A stretch of 64,000 nucleotides of DNA from Variovorax sp. Its GTDB lineage: Bacteria > Pseudomonadota > Gammaproteobacteria > Burkholderiales > Burkholderiaceae_C. The notes below the pieces were generated by a model. That model was not told where the DNA came from. It worked only from the letters and a program-made list of their open reading frames with translations, and ran no database searches. The position numbers and the translations under genes were made by a program. Position 1 is the first letter of the stretch. Every line of letters begins with the position of its first letter. The DNA lies in NCBI GenBank assembly GCA_017744285.1, contig JAGIBP010000006.1:61057-125056 (forward strand), read 5' to 3'. Positions 37,072 to 45,496 of this stretch are shown one piece after another.

Positions 37072-37690
37072 CGAGTCGCAGGTCTACCAGCGCCAGGGCT
37101 TCGGCGCGGGCCTTGGCGTGCAACCGCCCATCGGTCTGCTGATCGTGGACTTCGTGAATGGCTTTGCCGATCCCGGCACCTTCGGCGGCGGGAACATCCC
37201 GGGCGCCATCGACCGCACCGTGGGCCTGCTGGCGACGGCCCGCGAACGCGGGTGGCCGGTGGCGCACAGCCGCATCGTCTACGCCGACGACGACAGCGAC
37301 GCCAACATCTTCAGCGCCAAGGTGCCCGGCATGCTGGGGCTGAAGGAGCACTCGCCGGCCAGCGCGATCGTGGATGCGCTGGCGCCCAAGGCGGGCGAGC
37401 GGGTGGTGCGCAAGAACGTGCCTTCGGCCTTCTTCGGCACCGACCTCGCGCCCTGGCTCACGCAGCGCGGCGTGCGCACGCTGCTGGTGGCGGGCTGCGT
37501 CACCAGCGGCTGCGTGCGCGCCAGCGTCGTCGATGCCATGTGCTGGGGCTTTCGGCCCGTGGTGGTGGAGGACTGCGTGGGCGACCGGGCGATCGGCCCG
37601 CACGAGGCGAGCCTGTTCGACATGCGCCAGAAGTATGCGGACGTGCTGAGCCTGCAGGCCCTTCACGCACTGTTGCCGGCCCGTCCCTGA
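37064..37690 (+). CDS. nicF: Maleamate amidohydrolase
   Basis: Isochorismatase-like cysteine hydrolase of 208 residues, converting maleamate to maleate and ammonia. The catalytic triad is visible as Asp29 (LLIVDFVNGF), Lys117 (VVRKNVPSAFFG) and Cys150 (VAGCVTSGCVRAS). It overlaps nicX by eight bases and is the last gene of the operon. It converges with the TetR gene 22 bases away. NicF, NicX, NicE and NicD together give a consistent pathway from 2,5-dihydroxypyridine to fumarate. Confidence 0.93.
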   Translation: MRDESQVYQRQGFGAGLGVQPPIGLLIVDFVNGFADPGTFGGGNIPGAIDRTVGLLATARERGWPVAHSRIVYADDDSDANIFSAKVPGMLGLKEHSPASAIVDALAPKAGERVVRKNVPSAFFGTDLAPWLTQRGVRTLLVAGCVTSGCVRASVVDAMCWGFRPVVVEDCVGDRAIGPHEASLFDMRQKYADVLSLQALHALLPARP

Positions 37691-37711
37691 AGCGAGCGCG
37701 GCGAGGGCGCC

Positions 37712-38389
37712 TCAGCGCGCCTGGAAGCCGCCCACCACGAAGCGCGTCACCTGGTCGATGAGCGACTCGGTGTCGTCCGGGTCGTACAGACCCTTGGGCG
37801 TCATCTCCTCCATGCGGTGCGTGTCCGAGAACGCGTACAGGTAGGTGCCGACCATCAGCGTCACGCGCCAGTAGGCGTCCAGTTCGCTCATCTGCGGCAG
37901 GGCCAGGCGAAAGGCTTCCACGTAGCGCTGCGTCGAAGCGCCATAGGCATGGGTGCGCAGCTTGTACGAGATCTCGGGCGGCTCGGTGTGCAGGCGGGCC
38001 TGCAGGCGCAGGAAAGAGCGGCCCTGCGGCGTCGAGCGCAGCGCGAGCGTGGGCGAGAGGAATGCATGAACGATCTCGCGCACCGTGGGCTTGCCCTTGT
38101 GGAGCAGTGCCTCGAGCAGGTCGATCCGCTGCTGCGAGACGACCTGGCCGTGGCGCAGGAAGGTTTCCTCGAACAGCCCGTACTTCGAGCCGAAGTAATA
38201 GCTGATGAGCGCCTGCGTCACGTTCGAGGCGGCGGCGATCTCGCGCAGCGTGGTGCCGGCATAGCCCAGTTCGGCGAACTGCGACTGGGCCGCATCCATG
38301 ATGTCGTCGCGGACGGCGCTGGTTCCCTCAGGCCGGCCGGGCTTTCTCTGCTTGATTCGTGCTGCGCGCGTGCCCGTCGTCGTCTTCAT
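37712..38389 (-). CDS. TetR family transcriptional regulator
   Basis: Regulator of 225 residues with a TetR helix-turn-helix near the N-terminus (FAELGYAGTTLREIAAASNVTQALISYYFGSKYGLFEETF) and a C-terminal ligand domain of the TetR_C_33/CerR-like kind. It lies next to the nic-type operon and shares short AT-rich motifs with the regions upstream of both that operon and the Liv-type operon. It is the probable local repressor. Known nicotinate clusters use MarR- or TetR-type regulators, so this fits. No clear ribosome-binding site precedes the ATG at 38389. Confidence 0.9.
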   Translation of the reverse strand: MKTTTGTRAARIKQRKPGRPEGTSAVRDDIMDAAQSQFAELGYAGTTLREIAAASNVTQALISYYFGSKYGLFEETFLRHGQVVSQQRIDLLEALLHKGKPTVREIVHAFLSPTLALRSTPQGRSFLRLQARLHTEPPEISYKLRTHAYGASTQRYVEAFRLALPQMSELDAYWRVTLMVGTYLYAFSDTHRMEEMTPKGLYDPDDTESLIDQVTRFVVGGFQAR

Positions 38390-38410
38390 GAATTAATCGA
38401 TTGACCAATA
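38390..38410. promoter_or_regulatory. AT-rich operator candidate at the TetR gene start
   Basis: Read on the minus strand, the segment before the ATG contains ATTGGTCAAT followed by AATCGATT, two small palindromes. ATTGGTC also occurs at 28348-28354, and the plus-strand GAATTAAT resembles 33038-33045. The position directly at the start codon suggests autoregulation. Confidence 0.4.
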
Positions 38411-38445
38411 ACATGAGTATATCGAGGGGGGCTGCGACGCCGGGG

Positions 38446-39270
38446 TCAGAGCTGAAGGATCAAGGTGCCGATTCCTTCGAAGCCCACCTGCACCCGATCG
38501 CCCGCCGCGATGGGCAGTGCGCCGCTCCAGGTGCCGGTCGTGACGATGGTGCCCGCATGCACGACCCCTTGCTCGCGCGTGAGGTGGGCCAGCCACTGCG
38601 GCAACAGCCAGGTGGGCGAGCCCAGCGGATGGCTGCCGCGGAACGCGCGCTCGGGTTCGTCGGCGATCTGCAGCGTGCAGGTCTGCGCGTGCCAGTCGCG
38701 CGCTTCGAAGGGCACCCAGTCGCCCAGGACCAATGCGCCATGCACCTGCTGGTCCGCCAGGTGCAGGCGCGCGAGGTCGGCCGGTTCGGCGCCTCCCGGT
38801 GGCAGGCACCAGCGCGAGTCGACCACCTCCACCGACACCGCCATGCCGTCCAGCAGGGGGCGTGGGTCGGGCGAAGACTCACCGCGGCCGCGCTGCCATG
38901 CCTCGACCTCGGCCCGCGTCAGATCGCGTGCCAGGCGCAGGGCGATCTCGGCTTCGATGAGCGGGCGGGCGAAGTGCATGCCGCGCAGGTCCACCGTCCC
39001 GCCCGCATGGGCTTGCCGCACGCCGTCCGGAGGCAGCGGCGCATGCGTGAGCGTGGCATCGCGCGAGGGGCCGCCGGACTTCCAGTGCAGCGGGCCCGCG
39101 GGGCCGAACCAGTCCATCAGCGCCGCGACGCGCGCCTGCACCGCGTAGGCGGCGGTGGCATCCGGCAAGCGGCCGAGCCACGGTGCCATGGGCAACTGCG
39201 TGCCGCTGCGTCGGGCGCCGGCCAGCGCCTGGGCGATGGCGTCGATGGCGGGATCGATCATCGCCGTCAC
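38446..39270 (-). CDS. 2-keto-4-pentenoate hydratase-like (MhpD/fumarylacetoacetase-fold) protein
   Basis: Hydratase or decarboxylase-fold protein of 274 residues, the family adding water to 2-hydroxypenta-2,4-dienoate or decarboxylating 4-oxalocrotonate. Recognisable segments are [29 protein letters not shown] with metal-binding acidic residues, [16 protein letters not shown] and the C-terminal [25 protein letters not shown]. It is the last gene of the minus-strand operon and overlaps the preceding AtzH/HpxZ-like gene by four bases. Its presence implies that the pathway yields an unsaturated keto acid after ring opening. Confidence 0.87.
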   Translation of the reverse strand: MTAMIDPAIDAIAQALAGARRSGTQLPMAPWLGRLPDATAAYAVQARVAALMDWFGPAGPLHWKSGGPSRDATLTHAPLPPDGVRQAHAGGTVDLRGMHFARPLIEAEIALRLARDLTRAEVEAWQRGRGESSPDPRPLLDGMAVSVEVVDSRWCLPPGGAEPADLARLHLADQQVHGALVLGDWVPFEARDWHAQTCTLQIADEPERAFRGSHPLGSPTWLLPQWLAHLTREQGVVHAGTIVTTGTWSGALPIAAGDRVQVGFEGIGTLILQL

Positions 39271-39647
39271 GCCATCAGGCTGACGTGGGCCGCCACGACG
39301 CGCCAGCCCTCGGGCATGCGCACCCAGGTCTGGCTCTGGCGGCCGGTGCGGTCGCTGCCGGGCCGCCGGAATTCGATGTTGGCCACCGCGAAGTCGGCGC
39401 CGAAGGTGGTGATGGCGCGGGCCGTGACTTCGCGCGCGAGGTTGCCCGCGGGGCGGCCCTGGCGGAACGCGCGGATGGCGTCATAGCCGTAGAGGTTCTC
39501 GGCCGCGCCGTAGCGCAGCGTCTGCGGCGAATTCCAGAACAGGCGGTCGAGCACCGCCAGGTCGTTGCTCACGAGGGCCTGCTCGTAGTCGTCGAAGGCC
39601 TGGTTGACCTCGGCCAGAACGCCGGGATCGTTGATGGCGATGTCCAT
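39267..39647 (-). CDS. AtzH/HpxZ-like protein (SnoaL-type fold)
   Basis: Small protein of 126 residues with an NTF2/SnoaL-like fold ([55 protein letters not shown]). This is the family of AtzH in cyanurate degradation and HpxZ in oxalurate catabolism. In those pathways the proteins accompany an amidase of the AtzE/HpxY type; such an amidase is encoded upstream at 44084-45493. The internal ATG at 39647 is preferred to the longer frame from 39710 because the extra residues are not conserved-looking. It overlaps the hydratase gene in an ATGA. Confidence 0.78.
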   Translation of the reverse strand: MDIAINDPGVLAEVNQAFDDYEQALVSNDLAVLDRLFWNSPQTLRYGAAENLYGYDAIRAFRQGRPAGNLAREVTARAITTFGADFAVANIEFRRPGSDRTGRQSQTWVRMPEGWRVVAAHVSLMA

Positions 39648-39670
39648 GATCGGCTTGTCGTCTCGTGGGT

Positions 39671-40519
39671 TCAGTTGCGCGGCACTTCGCGTTGGAAGAT
39701 CTCCAGGCATTGCGCCTTGATGCGAACGAAGTGCTCGTTCGTGAGCGTACGCGAATCGCGCGGCCGCGGCAGGTCCACGTCCACCCAGGCCGCGACGCGC
39801 GTGGGGCGGCGGGTCAGCAGCAGCACGTGGTCGGCGATGTAGACGGCTTCCTCCAGGTCGTGCGAGACCAGCACCATGGTCGTGCCGGTCTGCTGGAAGA
39901 TGGACTGCAGCTTGTCGCGCATGAACAGTGTCATCTCGTAGTCGAGCGCCGAGAAGGGCTCGTCGAGGAAAAGCACCTCCGGCTCGGGTGCCAGCGCGCG
40001 CATGATCGACACCAGCTGCTGCTGCCCGCCCGAGAGCTCGTAGGGAAAGCGGTTGAGATCGAAACGCACGTCGAAGGAGCGCACCAGTTCATCCAGCCGC
40101 GCCTCGGTGTCGGCGCGCGAGCGGCCGGCGAGTTGCAGCGCATAGCGGATGTTGTCGGCCGCACGCTTCCAGGGCAGCAGCGCCTCGCGGTAGTTCTGGA
40201 AGACGTAGCCGATCTTCGTGTCGCGCAGCGTCTTGCCCTCGAACAGCGCCTCGCCGCCGTCCATCGGCAGCAGCCCGGCCACCATGTTGATCAGGGTGGA
40301 CTTGCCGCAGCCATTGGGGCCGAACACGGTCACGATCCGGCCCTTGGGGAGGTCGAGGTCGAAGTCCTGGTACAGCGGCTGCCCCGCGAAGGTCTTGTGC
40401 AGTCCGCGGATGGTGATGTGCGTGCCGCGCGGCCCCGGAACGAAAGGCCGCGCGGCGGCCTCCGGCTGCGCGCGCGCAGCCAGCGGGTTGGCGCGGGAGA
40501 GGGTGGCGGTGGCGTTCAT
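39671..40519 (-). CDS. ABC transporter ATP-binding protein (nitrate/sulfonate/taurine type)
   Basis: ATPase of 282 residues, SsuB/TauB-like. It shows Walker [19 protein letters not shown], the Q-loop region [20 protein letters not shown], signature [15 protein letters not shown] and Walker [14 protein letters not shown]. An extra N-terminal segment of about 28 residues precedes the domain. It pairs with the permease at 41751 and the binding protein at 42530, although a monooxygenase gene is inserted between them, which points to one transcriptional unit. Confidence 0.92.
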   Translation of the reverse strand: MNATATLSRANPLAARAQPEAAARPFVPGPRGTHITIRGLHKTFAGQPLYQDFDLDLPKGRIVTVFGPNGCGKSTLINMVAGLLPMDGGEALFEGKTLRDTKIGYVFQNYREALLPWKRAADNIRYALQLAGRSRADTEARLDELVRSFDVRFDLNRFPYELSGGQQQLVSIMRALAPEPEVLFLDEPFSALDYEMTLFMRDKLQSIFQQTGTTMVLVSHDLEEAVYIADHVLLLTRRPTRVAAWVDVDLPRPRDSRTLTNEHFVRIKAQCLEIFQREVPRN

Positions 40520-41754
40520 GCGGGGCTTTCTTCGCTAAGGCGTTGGGCGCGGGGCAGGGGGCAGTCGCGGTAGACGCGCTGGATCTGCCCCAGGAAGGCG
40601 GGCTCGCGCTTGGCGGCTTCGCTCACGGCCGGGCGCGAGCCGGCCAGCATCGAGTCGCTGGCGTCCCACGACAGGCGCGCGACGAATTGCACCCGCGCGA
40701 GCCGTCGTGCGGCCACCGCGCGCGAGATGGCCGTGGCATCGGGCCGGCTGTCCCGGCCCGCGTCGAGCGCGACGTGGATCTCGTCCACGACGGCGACGGC
40801 ATCCTCCAGCGCCTGCGTCGCGCCCTGGCCCAGCGTGGGGGCCATGGGGTGGGCGGCATCCCCCACCAGCAGCAGGCGGCCGCTGGCGTCGTGGAACGCC
40901 GCATCGGCCTCCTGCACGCGCGACCAGTGCAGGTTCCCGGGTTGGGCGCACAGGGCGTCGACGATGTAGGCCGCGTGCGCGCACAGCGTGCGTCCGGCGG
41001 GGGCCAGCGCCGCGCGCAGCGTGTCGGCGCGCAGCGCGGCATCGGGGACCGGCTCGCCGGGAACGAGCGGGTACGAGGTCGTGAGGTAGAGCTGGTCGCC
41101 CGGCACGCGGAAGGCGAAGAGGCGATGGGAACCGCTGTACCACTGCGAGTAGTCGTCGAACATGCCGCCCGAGTGGTCGGGCAGCAGGGCGCGGCCCAGC
41201 GCGATGCCCAGGTGGCGCACGGCGGGCCGGCCCATGAGCTTCTCGCGCAGCAGCGAGTAGCGGCCGTCGCCGGCGATCACCAGGTCGAAGCCGGTTTCCC
41301 ACTGCGGCTGTCCGTCGGCCTCGACCTGCAGATCGATCGTGCGGCCGCCCGGCCCGTGGCGAACGTCCAGCACTTCGCTGCGGAACTGCACCCGCGGGGC
41401 CACGGCGCCGCGCAGCAGGCTGTACAGCGCCGCCCAGCGGATGCGCACCCCCGGGTTGTCGGCCACGCGCATCAGGTCCAGGTCGAACACCGGCGTGCCA
41501 TCGGCGAGGTTCACGGCCCAGCGCCGCCACGGCAGGCTGGCCTCCACGAAGGTGCGGGCCAGCGCGGGGTCCAGCGCGTGCAGCGCCTTCAGCCCGTTGG
41601 GGCCGATGTTCAGGCCGGTGCCGGCGTCGGTCTGGTCGGCGCTGCCGACCTTCTCGAAACACACCAGTTCCACGTCGTCCCGCTCGCGCAGGCCGTGCAG
41701 CACCACGCTGCCCGCCACGCCGCAGCCGACGATCGCAATACGCATCCGATTCAT
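40516..41754 (-). CDS. FAD-dependent monooxygenase (class A, salicylate/6-hydroxynicotinate hydroxylase type)
   Basis: Flavoprotein hydroxylase of 412 residues. The start IAIVGCGVAGSVVLHGL binds FAD; LVIAGDGRYSLLRE and LLLVGDAAHPMAPTLGQGATQ are the DG and GD motifs. It is embedded between transporter genes with four-base overlaps on both sides (permease stop upstream, ATPase start downstream), so it is certainly part of the operon. It is distinct from the NicC-like enzyme at 33109. The likely role is hydroxylation of an N-heterocyclic or phenolic ring before the amidohydrolase acts; the order of steps is inferred. Confidence 0.88.
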   Translation of the reverse strand: MNRMRIAIVGCGVAGSVVLHGLRERDDVELVCFEKVGSADQTDAGTGLNIGPNGLKALHALDPALARTFVEASLPWRRWAVNLADGTPVFDLDLMRVADNPGVRIRWAALYSLLRGAVAPRVQFRSEVLDVRHGPGGRTIDLQVEADGQPQWETGFDLVIAGDGRYSLLREKLMGRPAVRHLGIALGRALLPDHSGGMFDDYSQWYSGSHRLFAFRVPGDQLYLTTSYPLVPGEPVPDAALRADTLRAALAPAGRTLCAHAAYIVDALCAQPGNLHWSRVQEADAAFHDASGRLLLVGDAAHPMAPTLGQGATQALEDAVAVVDEIHVALDAGRDSRPDATAISRAVAARRLARVQFVARLSWDASDSMLAGSRPAVSEAAKREPAFLGQIQRVYRDCPLPRAQRLSEESPA

Positions 41755-42533
41755 TTGCCACCCCAGTGCACGAAGCGGCGCTCCAGCAGCAGGAACGCCA
41801 GGTTCAATCCATAGCCGAGGATGCCCGCGGCCAGGATGGCCGCATACATGGTGGGCATCTCGAACACCATCTGCGCGTTGAGCACGCGCTGTCCCAGGCC
41901 GTCGACCGAGCCGATGAACATCTCCGCCACGATCACGATGATGAGCGCGAAGGAGATGCCGGCCCGCATGCCGATGAAGGTCTGCGGCAGCGACTCCAGC
42001 AAGGTCACGTCGACCATGGTGCGCAGCCGCCCCGCGCCCATCACGCGCGCCGCGGCCTGGCGCGTCTTGCGCGCGTTCATCACGCCATAGGCCACGTTGA
42101 AGAGGATCATCAGCGCCGCGCCGAAGGCAGCCACCGCGATCTTGGTCTTCTCGCCCACGCCGAACAGCACGAGGAAGAGCGGAAACAGCGCCGAGGCCGG
42201 CGTGGAGCGGAAGAAGTCGATCAGGAACTCGACGAAGCTGTACACGCGCCGCGAGGAGCCCAGCATGACGCCGCAAGGCACGGCGATGACCAGCGCGATC
42301 GCGAAGGACAGCAGCGTGCGCTGCACCGTGGTGAAGAAGTCGTGCCGCATCGCACCGCCCGCGAAGCCGTCCCACAAGGCCTTGAGCACCTCGCCCGGCG
42401 TGGGCAGCAGCACCGGATCCACCAGCTTCATCGCGCAGACCCACGACCAGAACAGCACGAAGCCGACCGCCCCGCCCAGCGGGGCCAGGGCGCCCAGGCG
42501 GGCGCGCAGGAATTCCGGGGGCGCCTTCATCAC
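41751..42533 (-). CDS. ABC transporter permease (nitrate/sulfonate/taurine type)
   Basis: Inner-membrane permease of 260 residues with six helices and the binding-protein-dependent signature LMILFNVAYGVMNARKTRQAAARVMGAG-like EAA loop, ending in ILGYGLNLAFLLLERRFVHW. It resembles SsuC/TauC. The start overlaps the binding-protein stop and the stop overlaps the monooxygenase start by four bases each. It forms one importer with 39671-40519 and 42530-43531. Confidence 0.92.
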   Translation of the reverse strand: MMKAPPEFLRARLGALAPLGGAVGFVLFWSWVCAMKLVDPVLLPTPGEVLKALWDGFAGGAMRHDFFTTVQRTLLSFAIALVIAVPCGVMLGSSRRVYSFVEFLIDFFRSTPASALFPLFLVLFGVGEKTKIAVAAFGAALMILFNVAYGVMNARKTRQAAARVMGAGRLRTMVDVTLLESLPQTFIGMRAGISFALIIVIVAEMFIGSVDGLGQRVLNAQMVFEMPTMYAAILAAGILGYGLNLAFLLLERRFVHWGGK

Positions 42534-43531
42534 ATCGCCTTCACGAAGGTGCGCACGTCGATCTTTTCCTTGACCACGCCGAAGCCCACGCCCAGGTCGA
42601 CGAAGCGCTGGAAGTCGGCCAGGTCCTCGGCCTTCAGGTCCTTGACCATCGTGAACTTCACCATGGGGACGATGGGGGCCACGGCAGCCGAGGTGTTCAT
42701 GTACTTCACGAAGTACTCGCGCGTGCCCGGGTCGGTATTGGCGTCCTGGATGGCGCGCCCCCAGGCCTGCGCGTAGCGCCGGGCCACGTCGGCGCGCTCC
42801 TTGATGAAGCGGTCCGTGAGCGCGCCGCCCGCGGCATAGGCGTAGGCCTCCTTGCGTTCGAGCAGGTGCGTGGCGATCACGCCTGCTTCCAGCCGCCGCG
42901 CCACGCCTTGCGCGATCGCCACGGTCGCGATGGGCTCGATCACGTAGCCGCCGTCGAACTGCCCGGCCTGCAGCGCGCCGACCTGCACGCCGCCTTGCTG
43001 TTCCTGGATGGTGTAGTCCTTGCCGTCGGTCAGCCCGACCTTGGCCAGCACGGCGCGCGCCGTGCCGATGTTGGCCGGGCCGGCGGCGGACAGAAGCTTG
43101 GCCCCCTTGAGGTCGCGCAGGGTCTTGGCCGGATGGCCGGTGCGCACGATGAACTGCTCGGTGATGTGCTGCGCGTTCTGGCCGTTGATGGAGATGTAGA
43201 CCGCGGTGCCGGGCCGCCGCGTGTTGATGTTGGCGCCTTCGAGCGTGACCAGGTTGGCCGCCGCGTCGATGTCGCCCGACACCATGGCCTGGATCATCAG
43301 CGGATAGGTCGCGAAGACCACGACCTCGGTGTCCAGCCCTTGCTGCTGGAAGTAGCCGCGCTCGGCGCCCACGTAGTAGGGCAGGGCGGAGTTGCCGAGG
43401 AACACGCCCACCTTGACCTTGTCGGCAGCCAGCGCCGGCACGGCGGCCAGCAGGGAGCAGACCAGGCCCAGCGTCGCGTGCAGGCGCTTCAAGGGCCGGC
43501 GCGCGCGTTCGGTGGTGTCAGCAGTTTTCAT
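42530..43531 (-). CDS. ABC transporter substrate-binding protein (SsuA/NMT1 type)
   Basis: Periplasmic binding protein of 333 residues. From ATG at 43531, preceded by GGAG, a signal peptide ends at VPALAADKV. The mature part opens VKVGVFLGNSALPYYVGAER and carries VQVGALQAGQFDGGYVIEPI, the pattern of aromatic/sulfonate/pyrimidine-precursor binding proteins. Cyanurate clusters also carry a transporter of this class. Its gene overlaps the VOC gene end by 14 bases. The ligand is presumably the starting compound of the operon's pathway. Confidence 0.9.
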   Translation of the reverse strand: MKTADTTERARRPLKRLHATLGLVCSLLAAVPALAADKVKVGVFLGNSALPYYVGAERGYFQQQGLDTEVVVFATYPLMIQAMVSGDIDAAANLVTLEGANINTRRPGTAVYISINGQNAQHITEQFIVRTGHPAKTLRDLKGAKLLSAAGPANIGTARAVLAKVGLTDGKDYTIQEQQGGVQVGALQAGQFDGGYVIEPIATVAIAQGVARRLEAGVIATHLLERKEAYAYAAGGALTDRFIKERADVARRYAQAWGRAIQDANTDPGTREYFVKYMNTSAAVAPIVPMVKFTMVKDLKAEDLADFQRFVDLGVGFGVVKEKIDVRTFVKAM

Positions 43532-44054
43532 GGGGACGATCTCCAGAGGGTTGAAACGAGGAAAGGGCGGGATAGCGATGCGCATCGAAGAAGGACTCGC
43601 CGGCGCGGTAGACGCGCTGCGGGGACATGTCGGGGGGCGGCCCGTCTTCGATGGCGCCTTCGAAGGTCAGCTCCAGCTGCACGCCGCTCGGGTCGTGCAC
43701 GAAGAGCTGCCACAGCGAGGTGCCGGGCACGAGGAACTCGCGCCAGTCCAGCCCGGCCGCGCGAAAGCGCGCGATGAAGGCGTGATAGCCGGTGCAGGCG
43801 AGCGAGAGGTGATCGATGGCCGCGCTGCCGCGCTGGAGCGCGCCCGAGGTGCCGAGCGCGGGCCCGCCGGCGTAGATGTGCACGATCGCCTGGCCCCCCG
43901 GCTGGCCCGCGGCCAGCCACGCGCCCGGGTAGCCGAAGTCGGGCCGCGGCACGCTGCGCAGGCCCATCACCTGCGTCCAGAAGGCCACGGTGCGCGCGAG
44001 GTCGTCGGTCTTGATGGCCACGTGGAAGAGGCCGAGCGTGTGGGCGTTGGACAT
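43518..44054 (-). CDS. VOC family protein (glyoxalase/extradiol dioxygenase fold)
   Basis: Protein of 178 residues with two beta-alpha-beta-beta-beta modules. The probable metal ligands are His11 (LFHVAIKTDD), a His in AIDHLSLACTGYHAF and a Glu in VQLELTFEGAI. Such proteins include glyoxalases and ring-cleaving dioxygenases. The ATG at 44054 follows the amidase stop by 29 bases. Its role may be ring cleavage or isomerisation of the hydroxylated intermediate; fold-level evidence only. Confidence 0.83.
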   Translation of the reverse strand: MSNAHTLGLFHVAIKTDDLARTVAFWTQVMGLRSVPRPDFGYPGAWLAAGQPGGQAIVHIYAGGPALGTSGALQRGSAAIDHLSLACTGYHAFIARFRAAGLDWREFLVPGTSLWQLFVHDPSGVQLELTFEGAIEDGPPPDMSPQRVYRAGESFFDAHRYPALSSFQPSGDRPHENC

Positions 44055-44083
44055 GTCGGTGCCTGAAGAGGTGGTGGAAGCCG

Positions 44084-45493
44084 TCACAGTGCCGGCCAGC
44101 GATCGCGCCAGGGCTGCTGCGCCTCGAAGTCCGCGCCGAGCGCGCAGAGCGCGGCATCGCTGCCGGCACGTCCCACCAGCTGGAAGCCGATGGGCAGGCC
44201 CGAGGCCGACGCACGCGCCGGCAGGTTGAGCGCGGGCAGGCCGGTCGCGTTGACGAAGGCCGTGAAGAGCGCATGGCCGCGTGCATCCACGGCCTGGCCG
44301 TCGATGTGCGTCGGGTGGGTCTGGTGCGCGGGCCAGGCGAGCGCGGCGCTGCTCGGCGTGAGGATCAGGTCGGCGTCTTCCAGGCACGCGGCGATGGCCG
44401 TTCGCAGGCGACGTACGCACTGCCTCGCATCGAAGAGATCGACCGCGCGCAGGCCCAGGCCATCGGCCAGCATGCGCGCGAGGGCGGGGGAGAGCTCGCC
44501 GGTCTGCGCCGAATGCGGGCGCAGCACGGCGGCGAGGCCCGTGGCGGCGATCACGGGCCAGGCCTCGCGGTTGAAGGTATCCACGGCCGCCGGCGCCTCG
44601 GCCTCGACGACATCGTGGCCCATCGCGCGCAGCGCCTGCGCCGCGTCGTTCACGCTGCGCGTCACCTCGGGGTCGACGGGACGGCCCGCGAGCGTGCGCC
44701 AGTGCAGGATGCGCTGCTTCCTCGAAGATGCGCTCGCTGCCGCATCGAAGCCGCCGCCAGGCGCGAGCACGACCATCATGCGACGCAGGTCGCCGGTGGT
44801 CCGCGCGATGGGGCCGACCACTTCCATGCCGGGCAGGATCTCGGGCAGGCCGTCGGTGCGCGCCACCAGGCCCCACGAGGGCTTGAGGCCAACGAGGCCC
44901 GTCAGGGCACAGGGCCGACGGATGGAGCCGCCGCCATCGGTGCCCAGCGCGAGCGGGCCGACGCCGGCCGCGACCGCGGCCACCGCGCCGCCGCTGGAGC
45001 CCCCGGGCGTGAGACCCGGCCGCCATGGATTGTGCGTGGCGCCGTGCAGCGCGTTGTCGCAGTAGCCCTGCAGCGTGAACTCGGGCACGTTGGTCTTGCC
45101 CACGATCACCGCGCCGGCCGCGCGCAGGCGCCGCACCGGGCTTTCGTCGCGCGCGGGCCGATGGTCGCGGAACAGCCGGCTGCCCCATTGGCACGGCAGG
45201 CCGGCCACCGGGATGTTGTCCTTGACGGTGAGCGGCACGCCATCGAGCGGCGACAGCGGCGCGGCGCGTTTCCAGCGCGCCGCGCTCGCCTGCGCCGCGG
45301 CGAGCGCGGCGGATTCGTCCATCGAGACCACGGCGCGAATGTGCGGCTGCACGGCCTGCAGCCGCTCCAGCACCGCGCGCAGCACGAGGACCGGATCGAG
45401 CTGCCCCTTCGCATAGGCGGCGGCCAGTTCTGCGGCCGACAGGCGCCAGGTCGGGTCCGGGGAAGAGGCAAGCATCGCGATGCCCGTACGCAC
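44084..45493 (-). CDS. Amidase-signature family amidohydrolase (AtzE/HpxY-like)
   Basis: Amidase of 469 residues with the Ser-cisSer-Lys triad: Lys91 (LTVKDNIPVAG), the cis-Ser in PGGSSGGAVA near residue 166, and nucleophile Ser190 (TDGGGSIRRP). A GTG at 45493, three bases after the preceding stop, is taken as the start; an ATG at 45475 is possible. Beside a cyanurate-hydrolase homologue and an AtzH/HpxZ-like gene, it resembles the AtzE/HpxY group, which hydrolyses carboxybiuret or oxalurate. The small AtzG/HpxX partner is not apparent here, so it may act alone or on another amide. Confidence 0.88.
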   Translation of the reverse strand: MRTGIAMLASSPDPTWRLSAAELAAAYAKGQLDPVLVLRAVLERLQAVQPHIRAVVSMDESAALAAAQASAARWKRAAPLSPLDGVPLTVKDNIPVAGLPCQWGSRLFRDHRPARDESPVRRLRAAGAVIVGKTNVPEFTLQGYCDNALHGATHNPWRPGLTPGGSSGGAVAAVAAGVGPLALGTDGGGSIRRPCALTGLVGLKPSWGLVARTDGLPEILPGMEVVGPIARTTGDLRRMMVVLAPGGGFDAAASASSRKQRILHWRTLAGRPVDPEVTRSVNDAAQALRAMGHDVVEAEAPAAVDTFNREAWPVIAATGLAAVLRPHSAQTGELSPALARMLADGLGLRAVDLFDARQCVRRLRTAIAACLEDADLILTPSSAALAWPAHQTHPTHIDGQAVDARGHALFTAFVNATGLPALNLPARASASGLPIGFQLVGRAGSDAALCALGADFEAQQPWRDRWPAL

Positions 45494-45496
45494 GAT

